Made by a program: the position numbers and the translations under genes
In this document: piece by piece, positions 17,152-27,014 of the stretch
How the letters are laid out: each line of letters starts with the position of its first letter
How positions within the stretch are numbered: the first letter of the stretch is position 1
NCBI GenBank assembly: GCA_038131955.1
Contig: JAYPQK010000003.1
Location: 14,139-78,138 of the forward strand
Length of the DNA: 64,000 nt
Reading direction: 5' to 3'
DNA from: SHAN690 sp038131955
GTDB lineage: Bacteria > Bacteroidota > Bacteroidia > Flavobacteriales_G > Salibacteraceae
Notes under the pieces: model-generated
The model's database searches: none
What the model saw: the letters and a program-made list of their open reading frames with translations, nothing else
Told to the model about the DNA's origin: nothing

Positions 17152-18132
17152 TCAAAAACGATGTGCGAGATCAAGCCATTCTTGGGCTGCTCGCGCATAG
17201 CTGTACTGCCGAGGGATGTCCGTTTTAGAAGTGGCATTCAGGGCTAGCTGAAGGTGCCGAGGCAGCGCCGACATGTTGTCCGCAGCAAAGAAATGGGCGT
17301 AGCCTTCGTAAACCTCCTTGTGCACCGGAATGTCAGAGAGCAAGACCGGCGTTCCCAAATGAAGCGACTCCAAAGGAATCAAGTTGAACCCTTCATAGGC
17401 CGATGGGTGAATGACGAGTTCAGCAGTCCGATACAACCAATTCAGCTGGGCGTCTGACGGCCCTTCGATCCATCGAACTCGAGGGTGATGGGGCAGAGTC
17501 ACTTTGCCAAAATTCGTGGAGCTTCTTCCTACCACGATCAGGGTAAGTCCGAGTTTTTCGAGGGTGGGAATAAGAACCTCGGCTGCTTGATCGAATCGCT
17601 TTCTAGGATCCAGACTTCCTACCATCAAGACAAAGGGTCCGTGTGAGGTTTCCAACGGAGAAGGAGGGGTGTTCAATAGGTGAGTATCCACACCGGGCGC
17701 GATCACGGTGATCTTTTCTTCCGGCAAACCCAAAACCTCCATCAAGCGCTGCTTACTGTGATGCGAAACGGTGACCACATGTCTGGCCTTGCGACTGATC
17801 ACCGGAAGCAATCGCTGATAATACACGGCAAAAGAGCGACGAAACCAGGTCGGATGCTCGATGGCTGAGAGATCATGGATCGTCACGATCTGACGGTCAT
17901 AGGTGATGGGAGCTGTATTACAGAAATTGAGAAGCAAGGGTTCGCCCTGGTCCTTCAGTGTCTTTGGTAATTCAAACTGCTCCCATCTTATTCCTGCGAA
18001 GCGGCTGGTAGATTGAGGACGAAGAACCTGTTCTTGAGGGAGCTGTAGTTCGAGTAAAACACCACGACCATAGCGCTGCACACCCGATTGGATCTGGTGC
18101 AGAAATCGTCCGTTGATGAAATGATCATGCAT
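17152..18132 (-). CDS. GT4 family glycosyltransferase
   Basis: 326 aa, intact. N-terminal Rossmann part with DLSAIEHPTWFRRSFAVYY, typical of mannosyltransferase-like GT4 enzymes. Second domain starts FVLMVGSLDPRKRFDQA. The E-x7-E donor motif is SAYEGFNLIPLESLHLGTPVL. Cytosolic or peripheral membrane, transferring a sugar from a nucleotide donor to a lipid-linked glycan. It is first in the minus-strand glycan group with the broken GT4 (28-bp gap) and the polymerase. Confidence 0.9.
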   Translation of the reverse strand: MHDHFINGRFLHQIQSGVQRYGRGVLLELQLPQEQVLRPQSTSRFAGIRWEQFELPKTLKDQGEPLLLNFCNTAPITYDRQIVTIHDLSAIEHPTWFRRSFAVYYQRLLPVISRKARHVVTVSHHSKQRLMEVLGLPEEKITVIAPGVDTHLLNTPPSPLETSHGPFVLMVGSLDPRKRFDQAAEVLIPTLEKLGLTLIVVGRSSTNFGKVTLPHHPRVRWIEGPSDAQLNWLYRTAELVIHPSAYEGFNLIPLESLHLGTPVLLSDIPVHKEVYEGYAHFFAADNMSALPRHLQLALNATSKTDIPRQYSYARAAQEWLDLAHRF

Positions 18133-18149
18133 GAGGTGCGACGGACCGC

Positions 18150-19421
18150 TTACGGTGCGCAGAAATTGCGAAAAGCAGCGTCCCCTTTTTCATAGCCATC
18201 GTCTACAGCCCGCTTCAATTCGGCGCAAGCTTCCTTGAGTCGGTGGTCAAAGAGTAGGGCCAATCCTTTGTTGAACCGGACCTCCACCATGCTTCCATCC
18301 CATTGCAAAGCTTCGTCATAGTCTTCGATGGCCTTTTTGTAGTCTCCGAAGAGCAAATGAATATTGCCCCGCATCGCCAGAGCATCTGCATCCCTCGGGC
18401 GTATCTCTACGGCTTTGTTTGCGTCGGCCAACGCAGAGGGGAAGTTGCCCAGCATCTTGTAAGAAAAGGCACGGTTGTAAATCGCGTCAAAGTAGATGCT
18501 GTCCCGTTCCTTGACCTTCGAATAGTCTTGAATGGCGCCTTCGTGTCGACCCAATTCAGTCTTCACCACCCCCCGAGAAAAGAAGCTTTCTGAGATAGCC
18601 AACTGCTTCTGAATGGCCTCGTCAAAGTATCCCAATGCCTTCTCGTCTTCATTCAACATCTTGTAGGTCACGCCTTTGTTGTAGAGCGCCAAACTGAAAT
18701 CCGGATTGATCTCCAACGCCTTGTCGAAGTGATACAAAGCGGTGTCGTAATCGTTCTGTTGCAAACGGATCAGTCCTCGAATGTCGTGGGCCAAGGCATT
18801 ATTCGGACTCAGTTCGCGTGATTGAACCAACGCATCGTCTGCGGCCTCATAGTTACCATCCAAGAATTCGATCAGGCCCTGCTTTAGGTAGGTGAGGCCC
18901 AAGTGGTGCGAGTGAAACAAAAGGTTTTCGATGTCCTTTTTCGCCTTTTCGTATTCGCCAGCCAAGATGTATCCATCCACCCGGTGGTCGATGAAGTTCA
19001 TATTCTCCGGATCCATGTTGATCGCCTGCTGGATCTCCTCCAATCCCTCGGCATAGTCGGCAGAGATGAAGTTGAGCTTGGCGCTACCATCCATCACATA
19101 AGCCGAGTACGGATTCATCTGCTTGGCTTTCTCCATGTCCCGCTTGGCCTCCGTATATCGACCGACCCGCTGCAGGATCGAAGCGCGCTTCATATACGCC
19201 TCCGCATACGTCGGATCCGTAGTGATGGAATTCGTATAACTGAAGATCGCATCGTTGAAAAGCCCCATCTGAAGGTTGTTGTCACCTTCCTGGATCAACT
19301 GCAACGCCCGCATGCGCTGAGCAGATTGCGCGTACATCTCCGGGCCGACAAAAGCTAAGAACAGAGTCAGGATCAAAGACCAAAAAGAAACTTGAAAGGG
19401 AAGAGGGTAAGTGTTTCGCAT
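18150..19421 (-). CDS. Exported tetratricopeptide-repeat protein
   Basis: 423 aa. A signal peptide ends near residue 31 (FVGPEMYAQ), followed by about eleven TPR units that span the rest of the protein, e.g. AEAYMKRASILQRVGRYTEA, ALYNKGVTYKMLNEDEKALG and ADALAMRGNIHLLFGDYKKA. TPR arrays bind other proteins; location is periplasm or outer-membrane lumen. It ends 17 bp before the GT4 gene and may be co-transcribed with it. No specific partner can be named. Confidence 0.85.
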   Translation of the reverse strand: MRNTYPLPFQVSFWSLILTLFLAFVGPEMYAQSAQRMRALQLIQEGDNNLQMGLFNDAIFSYTNSITTDPTYAEAYMKRASILQRVGRYTEAKRDMEKAKQMNPYSAYVMDGSAKLNFISADYAEGLEEIQQAINMDPENMNFIDHRVDGYILAGEYEKAKKDIENLLFHSHHLGLTYLKQGLIEFLDGNYEAADDALVQSRELSPNNALAHDIRGLIRLQQNDYDTALYHFDKALEINPDFSLALYNKGVTYKMLNEDEKALGYFDEAIQKQLAISESFFSRGVVKTELGRHEGAIQDYSKVKERDSIYFDAIYNRAFSYKMLGNFPSALADANKAVEIRPRDADALAMRGNIHLLFGDYKKAIEDYDEALQWDGSMVEVRFNKGLALLFDHRLKEACAELKRAVDDGYEKGDAAFRNFCAP

Positions 19422-19446
19422 CGGCAGTACAACGTTGTTTCAACTA

Positions 19447-19474
19447 TAAAAGTACGAAGCAGAATAATGATCAA
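19447..19474 (-). promoter_or_regulatory. Possible promoter of the TPR gene
   Basis: Minus strand: TTG (19472-19474), 17 bp, then TACTTTTA (19447-19454), one mismatch to the -7 consensus; 25 bp before the ATG. The 19475-19590 gap otherwise holds low-complexity 'aactgc' runs like those at 62.4 kb. Confidence 0.35.
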
Positions 19475-19590
19475 TACTCAATTTTCAATGATCATTGCCG
19501 ATCGAGAGAAAATTCATAGTCGATACTGCCAACTGGGCACTACCCTAAATCTACCGCGCACTGCGAACTGCCAACTGCGCACCAAAAAAA

Positions 19591-21225
19591 CTAGGTCTGC
19601 AACACCCCCACATTATAAGGCTTCACATCCTGCTCATGACTCGCCATCTCGATTCCCATACTCACGATCGTTCTCGTTTGAAGTGGATCGATGATGCCGT
19701 CCACCCAAAGTCGGGAGGCGGCATAGTAAGGTGAGGTTTGCTCTTCGTAGCGTTTGGTGATCTTGTCTAGTAGGGCTTTATTGTCTTGATCTGAGATCTC
19801 TTCACCCTTGGCTTTCAGGGACGCGACTTCGATCTGAAGCAGCGTATTGGCCGCGCTCTTGCCACTCATCACCGCAATGTTGGCGCTTGGCCATGCGTAG
19901 ATCAGTCTTGGATCGTAGGCTTTACCGCACATGGCATAGTTTCCAGCTCCGTAGCTATTGCCCATCACAAAAGTGAATTTCGGTACGACCGAGTTGCTCA
20001 TCGCGTTCACCATCTTCGCTCCGTCCTTGATGATGCCACCATGCTCCGAGCGCGATCCGACCATGAAGCCCGTCACGTCCTGCAAGAAGACCAATGGAAT
20101 GTTCTTCTGATTGCAATTCATGATAAAGCGAGCGGCCTTATCGGCACTGTCAGAGTAGATCACACCACCGAATTGCATTTCGCCCTTGTTGCTTTTCACT
20201 ACCGTGCGCTGATTGGCCACGATGCCCACAGCCCACCCGTCGATGCGAGCATAGCAAGTCACGATGGATTTACCATACAGCGCTTTGTACTCATCGATCT
20301 CTGAGTCATCGACCAGTCGCTTGATGATCTCTTTCGTGTCGTAGTTCTTCTCTGAGAAAATACCGTAGATCTCCTTCTCGTTGAGTTTCGGCGGCTTGGC
20401 TTCTTTTCGGTCGAAGCCCACCTTTTGCTTCGTGCCCATCTTGTCGACAATGCTCTTGATGCGATCCAAGCACTCCTGGTCATCGGCGCACTTGTAGTCG
20501 GTTACTCCTGAGATCTCGCAATGGGTCGTGGCTCCGCCCAAGGTTTCATTGTCTACATCCTCACCGATGGCTGCTCTTACGAGGTAAGAACCAGCCAAAA
20601 AGATACTTCCGGTCTTTTCTACGATCATCGCTTCGTCGCTCATGATCGGTAGATAGGCACCGCCGGCCACGCAACTTCCCATGATGGCCGAGATCTGATT
20701 GATCCCCTTTGAACTCATTACGGCATTGTTTCTAAAAATGCGTCCGAAGTGCTCCTTGTCCGGGAAGATCTCGTCCTGCATCGGTAGGTAAACGCCCGCG
20801 CTGTCCACCAAGTAGATGATCGGAATGTAGTTATCCATCGCGATCTCCTGCGCCCGTAGGTTCTTCTTGCCCGTGATAGGGAACCATGCACCTGCTTTCA
20901 CGGTAGCGTCATTGGCTACTACCACACACATCTTTCCGCTCACATAGCCCAGATAGACCACCACACCGCCGCTGGGGCAACCACCGTGTTCGGCATACAT
21001 GCCATCACCGGCAAAGGCGCCCACCTCGATCTTCGGATGGTCATTGTCGAGCAATTCTTCGATCCGCTCGCGAGCGGTCATCTTGCCCTTGGCATGATGC
21101 TTCTCGATGCGTTTCGCTCCGCCACCTTCATAGATCTTTTCCAGCTTGCGCTTCATCTGGGAGATGAGCAACTTCATCTGGTCTTCGTTCTTGTTGAATT
21201 CGAGGTCCTCTTTCTTCTTCGCCAT
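19591..21225 (-). CDS. Acyl-CoA carboxylase, carboxyltransferase (beta) subunit
   Basis: Transfers CO2 from carboxybiotin to an acyl-CoA; methylcrotonyl- or propionyl-CoA is most likely. 544 aa from ATG 21225 (MAKKKEDLEFNKNED); an upstream ATG at 21261 is less likely. Two crotonase-like domains are visible. The first has MTARERIEELLD and the oxyanion region GSCVAGGAYLPIMSDE with GSIFLAGSYLVRAAIGE; the second has NIPLVFLQDVTGFMVGS and GNSYGAGNYAMCGKAYDPR. The GGATTHCEISGVTDY stretch is close to methylcrotonyl-CoA carboxylase. The biotin-carrying alpha subunit is not in the window. The N-terminus is lysine-rich. Confidence 0.92.
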   Translation of the reverse strand: MAKKKEDLEFNKNEDQMKLLISQMKRKLEKIYEGGGAKRIEKHHAKGKMTARERIEELLDNDHPKIEVGAFAGDGMYAEHGGCPSGGVVVYLGYVSGKMCVVVANDATVKAGAWFPITGKKNLRAQEIAMDNYIPIIYLVDSAGVYLPMQDEIFPDKEHFGRIFRNNAVMSSKGINQISAIMGSCVAGGAYLPIMSDEAMIVEKTGSIFLAGSYLVRAAIGEDVDNETLGGATTHCEISGVTDYKCADDQECLDRIKSIVDKMGTKQKVGFDRKEAKPPKLNEKEIYGIFSEKNYDTKEIIKRLVDDSEIDEYKALYGKSIVTCYARIDGWAVGIVANQRTVVKSNKGEMQFGGVIYSDSADKAARFIMNCNQKNIPLVFLQDVTGFMVGSRSEHGGIIKDGAKMVNAMSNSVVPKFTFVMGNSYGAGNYAMCGKAYDPRLIYAWPSANIAVMSGKSAANTLLQIEVASLKAKGEEISDQDNKALLDKITKRYEEQTSPYYAASRLWVDGIIDPLQTRTIVSMGIEMASHEQDVKPYNVGVLQT

Positions 21226-21320
21226 GTGTGGTTTGTTTTCCTTAGAAGGATTCAGCTTCAAAGATGTTTAAAATGCCGTCATCTTCCGAGAATGCCTTTC
21301 GTCGCATTATCTTCGACCCA

Positions 21321-21779
21321 ATGAGTAAATCACGCATAGCCTTGAAATGGATCGCGCTAGAAGTGCTTGTAGTCATCATGATCCTATTGACGAGCTGCGA
21401 AAAGCGTAAGGCACGACAAGACATCATCGGCGACTGGACTGTCACCGGATATACCGGCGCGTTGGCGGATTCATGCTCGGGAAACACCGTGTATGCCGAT
21501 ATCGACAACGAGATCTTAGGCAACATCCGCATCGACGAACGCTACATGCGAAGAGAGTACGTGTTGCGTCCTGATTCCTTGGACTGCCTGCCCTACGCCA
21601 AAGCAGACGACCTTGTCCGCTGGAAGGTCACCGACCACGAAGAGATCACCAGCGCAGCCCATACCTACACCCTCGATCTGGCCGGACAAACCTGGAACCT
21701 CAACTTCGGCAACGAAGGCGTGGGAGAATACGCCGCCGGCCAAGAGCTTATCTACCGAGACCCAATCAGCCGACGGTGA
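21321..21779 (+). CDS. Small lipoprotein, unknown function
   Basis: 152 aa from ATG 21321. A hydrophobic N-terminus (IALEVLVVIMILLTSC) gives a lipobox LTSC with Cys near residue 27. The mature part starts with DIIGDWTVTGYTGALADSC, like lipocalin-type lipoproteins that begin 'xGxW', and contains three further Cys. No specific family assigned. It is divergent from the carboxylase gene. A weak -7 element (TATCTTCG, 21308-21315) sits just before the start, and a long repeat element follows. Confidence 0.72.
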   Translation: MSKSRIALKWIALEVLVVIMILLTSCEKRKARQDIIGDWTVTGYTGALADSCSGNTVYADIDNEILGNIRIDERYMRREYVLRPDSLDCLPYAKADDLVRWKVTDHEEITSAAHTYTLDLAGQTWNLNFGNEGVGEYAAGQELIYRDPISRR

Positions 21780-21820
21780 TGCCTTTGCGATAGGAGCTCA
21801 CTAGGGACGAGGAGTGGACC

Positions 21821-22241
21821 TCCTTCTTTCTTTTGGCTTGGACCCAAAAGAAAGCAAAGGAAGAAAAGTCAAGGCTGTGCCTTGTTACCTTGAACTGCTA
21901 GCTTTTGACGCCATCTCACCCAAACTCGCAAATGGCTTTAGCCACGCCAAAGGCGTGGATGCCTGAGCTCAAACATGGGTTCGATGGCCGCTCTGCAAAA
22001 GCTGCAGCTACTCATGATCTGTTGTTTTTTACGGGTATTCGTGAACTCGCTTCGCTCGGTTCTACGGAGCACGCGGCAAGGCCGATTTTTTATACTTACT
22101 TGTACCCTTAAAGACCGGCCTTGGAAGCGTTGAGTGTTCTGATCAAAGCCAAGCCTTAGTAAGGACGGAAGCTCAAGACGGGAGGAGATCACCCGACCGA
22201 ACCAGAGCCAACGACAGCCTTGATTTTCAAGAGAAAAGAAC
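21821..22241. repeat. Hairpin-ended dispersed element, copy 1 (421 bp)
   Basis: Clearly similar over its length to 56753-57167. The left end is an 11-bp hairpin (CTTTCTTTTGG / CCAAAAGAAAG) followed by GTCAAGGCTGTGCCTTG. Shared internal features include a CCACGCC-AAA-GGCGTGG stem and the stretch CCTGAGCTCAAACATGGG. The right end reads CAGCCTTGATTTTCAAG then AGAAAAGAAC; the left arm of that terminal hairpin is deleted in this copy. About 65 bp near 22005-22070 are absent from copy 2. No protein-coding potential is conserved. Looks like a non-autonomous mobile element. Confidence 0.8.
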
Positions 22242-22245
22242 AGAG

Positions 22246-23523
22246 TCAACACATTTTAAGGATCGTACTAACCAACTTATCCATATCCTCGATCGAGGTA
22301 TACACATTAGGAGTGACCCGCACACCGTCGACACCTTCATGGGTGATTGGGGTCGTATGAATACGAGCTTCCTTCCATAGGAAATTGTGAATATCCGGTC
22401 CGGTCATTACCTCTATTCCGAAGGTGGTGAGGGCACCGCTGCTGCAGGATCCTCCGACACCAGAACTGGATCCCGGTCGATCTTTTACGCGTTCTATCCC
22501 AGTACTGCTTGAGGTGAAGTCGCTCAAATTTTCGTTCCGATCCGATACTGTTGTGAAAGTCAATGGCCTGTCCGATCGCTAGCTCGGCCGGTACATCACG
22601 CGTTCCTTGGTGTTCGAACTTTCTGATATCGTCCGACTCAGGCTCAGGACCAGGGAACAACGCCCAGTGCTTGGCGATATGCTCCTTCTTCATCCAAAGC
22701 ATGCCCGTCCCAAAAGGAGCGCAGAGCCATTTGTGCAGACTCGTACCGAAGAAGTCGCATTCCAGATCAGGTATCTTGAAGATCAGATGGGCGAAGCTAT
22801 GCGCACCGTCTACCATCACCAGGATTCCCCGTTTCTTTGCCTCTTTGGCGATGGCCGCTACCGGAAGCACTTGTCCCGTCCAGTTCACCACATGCTCGAT
22901 CAAGACTACCTTGGTCTTGGACAAAACTGATCTGTATACGCTTTAACGATGGCCTCGGTATCCGTGCTCGGCATGGGGGTCTTCGCCACTTTTCTCACGA
23001 TCCCTTCGCGCATTTCACGTTGCTTCCAAGCTTGGTTCATGTTGGGATAGATGAAGTTGCTCGTGACAAATTCATCGCCCTTCTTCATGTCCAACCCGAA
23101 TATCATCGTATCCAACGCCTCGGTAGTATTGCGATTGATCGCGATCTCCTCAGCAGAGACCCCCGCAAGTATTCCAAGCTTCTCGCGGATCGACTCGCGC
23201 CCTTTCTCAAACACGCGCCACATGTAGTAGGAGGGAGCTTCATTGCTCAAAGCCGTGAACCGACTCACGGCATCCTGCACCACCTTCGGATGAGGAGAAA
23301 CCCCACCATTGTTCAGGTTGATCAAATTAGACGAAGCCGTGTAATTGTGCCTCACCCAACTCCAAAAGTCCTCGTTGGATGCCAATTCAGAAGGAGGAGT
23401 CAATTCCAGATCCTTCATAACCTCAGCCGCCTCAGCAGCATAGTTAGGATCGATCAAAGGCCAAGCCCAAAGTCCTGCACCCAAAGCAGACACTTGCTTG
23501 ATAAAGGTTCGTCGGTTCTTCAT
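22246..23523 (-). pseudogene. Tat-exported class V PLP aminotransferase-like enzyme, two frameshifts
   Basis: Cysteine desulfurase/isopenicillin-N-epimerase-like fold. The N-terminus MKNRRTFIKQVSALGAG is a twin-arginine signal, so the enzyme is exported folded with PLP. Segment 1 (22906-23523) has LINLNNGGVSPHPKVVQDA and NRNTTEALDTMIFGL. Segment 2 (22337-22924, another frame) has ILVMVDGAHSFAHL and the Lys-containing FFGTSLHKWLCAPFGTGML. Segment 3 (22246-22563) has GALTTFGIEVMTGPDI to the C-terminus. Breaks lie near 22910-22925 and 22500-22530; the net length is a multiple of three (425 aa restored). It ends 4 bp from the dispersed element. Decay or sequence error. Confidence 0.85.
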
Positions 23524-23598
23524 GATTGCAATTTAGTGATTAGAGACTAGAGAGTGGAGATTTGAAAGGAGGTAAGTAGATAGGTAATCGAGTCTTCC

Positions 23599-23721
23599 TT
23601 CCCCTCTTGAGAGGAGTGTCCCCGACCAGTCGGGGGACGGGGTGTGTAGGTCATTTTCATTGTAAAGGAAGGTTGACACACCCCGCCTCGTTCCTCGGCA
23701 CCCCTCTCAAGAGGGGAAAGC
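23599..23721. repeat. Large inverted-repeat element, copy 2
   Basis: Reverse-oriented relative of 12561-12700. Outer arms are CCCCTCTTGAGAGGAG and CCCCTCTCAAGAGGGG, inner parts GGACGGGGTGTG and CACACCCCGCCTCGT, with a CCCCGACCAGTCGGGG hairpin. Lies in the 23524-23960 gap, which otherwise holds the ctctgcg repeat and AT-rich simple sequence but no gene. Confidence 0.75.
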
Positions 23722-23760
23722 TCCCGTAATCTCCCCGCAGGGTTAAAAACGGCACTCCCA

Positions 23761-23799
23761 GCGCTTTCAGCGAAATCCTCTGCGTCCTCCGCGTGAAAC
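23761..23799. repeat. Dispersed 'ctctgcg' repeat, copy 2
   Basis: CAGCGAAATCCTCTGCGTCC then TCCGCGTGAAAC, same family as 12749-12800. Non-coding. Confidence 0.55.
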
Positions 23800-24041
23800 A
23801 TTTATTGCTCCGAAGGACCACCTCCGTCAGATTACGGACGCCCCAATTCTCTAATCATCTAATTTCCTCTAATTCACCAATTATCTCCTACCTTCCAACC
23901 ACTAATCTTTATGCACCAATCTTCATTCACTAAAACGAAGTGTCTCGCTCCCAAACCTAGTCTTCGTCCATTCGCCTGCATCGGCTTTTCCCGATCACGG
24001 GTAGCTGGTGGGCGCATAGCATCTTAGGACTAGCCATCGAA

Positions 24042-24371
24042 TTGATCGGAATCTTCATCGGCCTCTGGGCTATCGGAGTAATGGGAAGGTTTCAACTCAC
24101 CGTTTTTCCAGAGCCCAAGCAAAACGCAAAGCTTCTAGAATCTGGACCCTACGCAGTGATTCGCCACCCGATGTATACTTCCGTTTTACTCGTCTGCGGT
24201 AGCCTTGCCTTTGATCGCATGGAGTTGGGAGGAGTGGCCGTATTCGCCGTGTTGCTCTTCAATCAATTGATGAAACTCCGCTACGAAGAAAAACTCCTCC
24301 GTCGTCACTTCGGTGAACCGTACGCAGAATACATGCAGCGTACCTCAGCGATCCTACCGTATATCTTCTAA
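24042..24371 (+). CDS. ICMT/NnrU-like membrane methyltransferase, N-terminus uncertain
   Basis: 109 aa from TTG 24042, but the same frame stays open upstream to about 23959 and reads RLFPITGSWWAHSILGLAIE, which fits the family's first helix. No ATG is present there, so the true start is lost or lies beyond an indel. The core motifs are SGPYAVIRHPMYTSVLL and YEEKLLRRHFGEPYAEYMQRT, the SAM and substrate region of the isoprenylcysteine methyltransferase/PEMT group. Convergent with the WbqC gene, overlapping by 4 bp. A paralogue lies at 11952-12440. Confidence 0.7.
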   Translation: MIGIFIGLWAIGVMGRFQLTVFPEPKQNAKLLESGPYAVIRHPMYTSVLLVCGSLAFDRMELGGVAVFAVLLFNQLMKLRYEEKLLRRHFGEPYAEYMQRTSAILPYIF

Positions 24372-24944
24372 CGAATTAGATCGACCGTCCTCGGTCCTAA
24401 ATTGAACAAAGCATCCAATATGCTCAAGTTCGGAGTAAACGGATGCCGATCCTCAAAGACCTGCATATAGGTCGCAGGGTTTTCAAGTTGTGTGAAAGGC
24501 TTAGAACGATGATCTGAAGCTACGGTGTCTTGGTATTCGGTTGACAGATCATGCGGAAGCTCGATCTGCAACAGTCGACAGATGGTCTCGTGCAGCTTCA
24601 AATTGAAGTCGATCAACAATTCCGTTTCCTCCTTATAAAAGGGACGAAATTCATCTTCATAGAACTCGAAGTACGGTGACCGCCGGTAAGCTGCCTCCAG
24701 ACTCTTCCAGTGGTCCTTCTGCAATGCTCGGCGTAGCTGATCCCTACATTATTCATGGTGCGACGTTCGCCTGTCTTCACGGTCGGAATCACGAGCTTTT
24801 GAATTCCATTCGGACCCAAGATCTCCATGCGATTTCTAAAAGTCTGCTTTGGAAAGTGCTCGTGCTGTTCAAAGACGACTGTGTCAGGCGCGAGCGCTTT
24901 GTAACAGGCGATGTTCCCGCGTAATGGATAGGGAAGAGGGCCAT
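24368..24944 (-). pseudogene. WbqC-family protein, two single-base frameshifts
   Basis: WbqC proteins occur in polysaccharide loci and are predicted glycine/sugar-modifying enzymes with no firmly known reaction. The start MALFPIHYAG lies 1 bp after the lepB stop. Near 24920 GCGGGAACATCGCC lacks one A (expected AGNIACYKALAP). The frame then runs MEILGPNGIQKLVIPTVKTG (24613-24880) until a second missing base near 24725, after which QKDHWKSLEAAYRRSPYF reads to the stop at 24368. Two deletions restore a 192-aa protein. The first is in a homopolymer, so error is likely. A second WbqC-like gene lies at 37.4-38.1 kb. Confidence 0.8.
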
Positions 24945-24945
24945 C

Positions 24946-26521
24946 TTACTCAGGGATACTGAACATGCGACTGAAACGGATCTTGCCGTCGGTCCAATCC
25001 AATTCCGGATCGAGGGACAACCAGATAAAGGCCGCCTTCCCCACAATGTGATCCTCCGGCACAAAACCCCAATAGCGCGAATCCGCTGAGTTGTGTCGGT
25101 TGTCTCCCATCATGAAATAGTAGTCTATTTCAAAGGTGTAGGAAGTACTCGCCTCATCATCAATGTAGATAGTTCCATCCTTCACCTGAAGCTTATGTCC
25201 TTCATACACGGAAATGATTCGCTTATAGATCGGTAGGTTTTCAAGCGTAAGGTCCACAGTGCTACCCGCAGCAGGAACGGTCACAGGGCCCCAATTGTCC
25301 ACCGACCAATCGTATCCCGGCACATTCGGGAAGATACTGTTGATTGGATCGCTACCCTGAGGCGCAATTCGAAGAGAAACTTCCTTGACTCCGTCGAGGG
25401 CCTTGAGTTGCTCTGACTTCTCCAAGGTAAGCGGCAAGCTGTAATAGTATCCGTCTTCGCCTTGGGCCATGCGGATGTCCTGTTCGTTGACGTTGAACTT
25501 ACTCTTCAAGATCCGCTTGTTCAGGAATCCTCTCGTGTGAACCAGATACTGGTACTGAAACTGAGGCGGAATGTAGGCCATCTCTCCATTGATCATGAGT
25601 CGAGCCTGGTCGACCACGATCTCATCTCCGGGAACAGCCACACAGCGCTTGATGTAGTGCTCGCGCTTATCCACCGGCCGCACCGTGTATTCCATCCGAT
25701 CCTTGATCATCTTGCGCGCCATGCTGTCGTACTCATCTAAGGTCTTCAGCGGATTCCCACTCTTTTGATCGCGCGACTTCATCCCGGCGATCGCCTCCAG
25801 GATGGCTTGGTTGTAGCTCTTGTTGCTCTGGTATTCCAACAGCACCGTATCACCTTCAGGGTAGTTAAAGACCACAATGTCGTTGCGTTCCACGTCACCG
25901 AACCCAGGTAGACGATTGTAATCCAGCTTCATCCAATCGAGGTAGCTAGGAATGGTGCCACCAGGAAAGCTGTGGTGAGCAAAAGGAAAGCTGAGCGGAG
26001 TTTGCGGCACCTTAGGTCCATAGGCCATCTTGCTCACAAAGAGGTAGTCGCCAATCAGCAGCGATTTCTCCATCGAAGCCGTCGGAATGGTGAAGGCCTC
26101 CAGGAAATAGGTGCGAATGATACTCGCAGCGACCACGGCAAAGACGATGGCATCACCCCACTCGCGCGGCCGTCTTAGGGAAATTTTTCGATCGATCGAC
26201 CGACATAGGGGAAGGTCCTTTGGTTTCCCACATCGGAAAAGCGACGAACGGCAAAAAGATCGCGAAGACCTGATTGGGTTTGTCCAACTTGCCAAAGACA
26301 GAGGCAAGGTTGGAATTTATCACCATCAGCATCAGGATATTGACCCCCGGTAGGATAAGAAGCAGGATCCACCACCAAGGTTTCTGAATGACCTTAGTAA
26401 GGACGAAAAAGTTATATCCCGGTACCAGCGCCTCCCAAGCCTTGCGACCCGCTCTAGGAAAAAGGAAGTAAAACCCTACAAAGTACCCAAGGGCAATGAT
26501 GCCATAGATGACGTAATTCAT
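24946..26521 (-). pseudogene. lepB: Signal peptidase I with N-terminal DUF5684 domain, one frameshift (probably functional)
   Basis: Essential protease that removes signal peptides at the inner membrane. The N-terminal part (26153-26521) is a membrane domain of DUF5684 type (WEALVPGYNFFVLTKVIQKP, then a hydrophobic helix). The catalytic part (24946-26175) has TIPTASMEKSLLIGDYLFVS with the Ser nucleophile, HYIKRCVAVPGDEI with the general-base Lys, and the late box MMGDNRHNSADSRYWGFVP. The join is at 26161-26165: GCCGCGCGAGTGG should be GCC-GCG-CGC-GAG-TGG, a missing CG in a CG repeat. Restored length about 525 aa. Since the gene is essential, an assembly error is the better explanation. Confidence 0.92.
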
Positions 26522-27014
26522 AATTGATCGATTACAAAGCGAAGAAACGAAGATTTGTTGGGAGAGCGGAAGGAGATAGGTTAAATGGAGGTACTATGTG
26601 ATATTTCATATGTGTTGTATGATATGTGGTATTTGATTAGTGGCTAACGGGTGAAATGAATTAGTACCTGAGTGAACGGTGAACAGTGAATGGTGGGTTC
26701 GATTTGAATTAGGCGTGGCTCAGTTGAGAGTTAGGTGACAAAAGTTGTTCGTTTTGGCCCGACTGAATAGGAGGGTCCTCCCGAGCGGAGTCGAGGGACC
26801 AAAACCAGTGTGAGTTCACTCGCCCCTCGACTCCTGCCCGTTCCGGTACAGGCGGGCGCTCGGGGTGACCTCTCATATGCGTTCGAGCTCCTTCAAAGCA
26901 CCCTCTGCGCCCTCAGCGAACCCCTCCGCGCCCTCTGTGTGAACCTCACCAAAGCTCCGATTGACCACCCCGTCAAATTAAACATGGCGCTCCTATTTCC
27001 AAATCAACCATTCC
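26522..27014. other. Repeat-rich intergenic region
   Basis: No gene seen. It contains AT-rich simple sequence (26570-26700), a pair of related inverted 'cgagcggagtcgaggg' / 'ccctcgactc' motifs (26790-26835) and a copy of the ctctgcg repeat (26894-26945). The lepB promoter must lie at its left edge, but I see no good consensus match. Confidence 0.5.
26894..26945. repeat. Dispersed 'ctctgcg' repeat, copy 3
   Basis: CACCCTCTGCGCCCTCAGCG then CTCCGCGCCCTCTGTGTGAAC; same family as 12749 and 23761. Confidence 0.55.
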
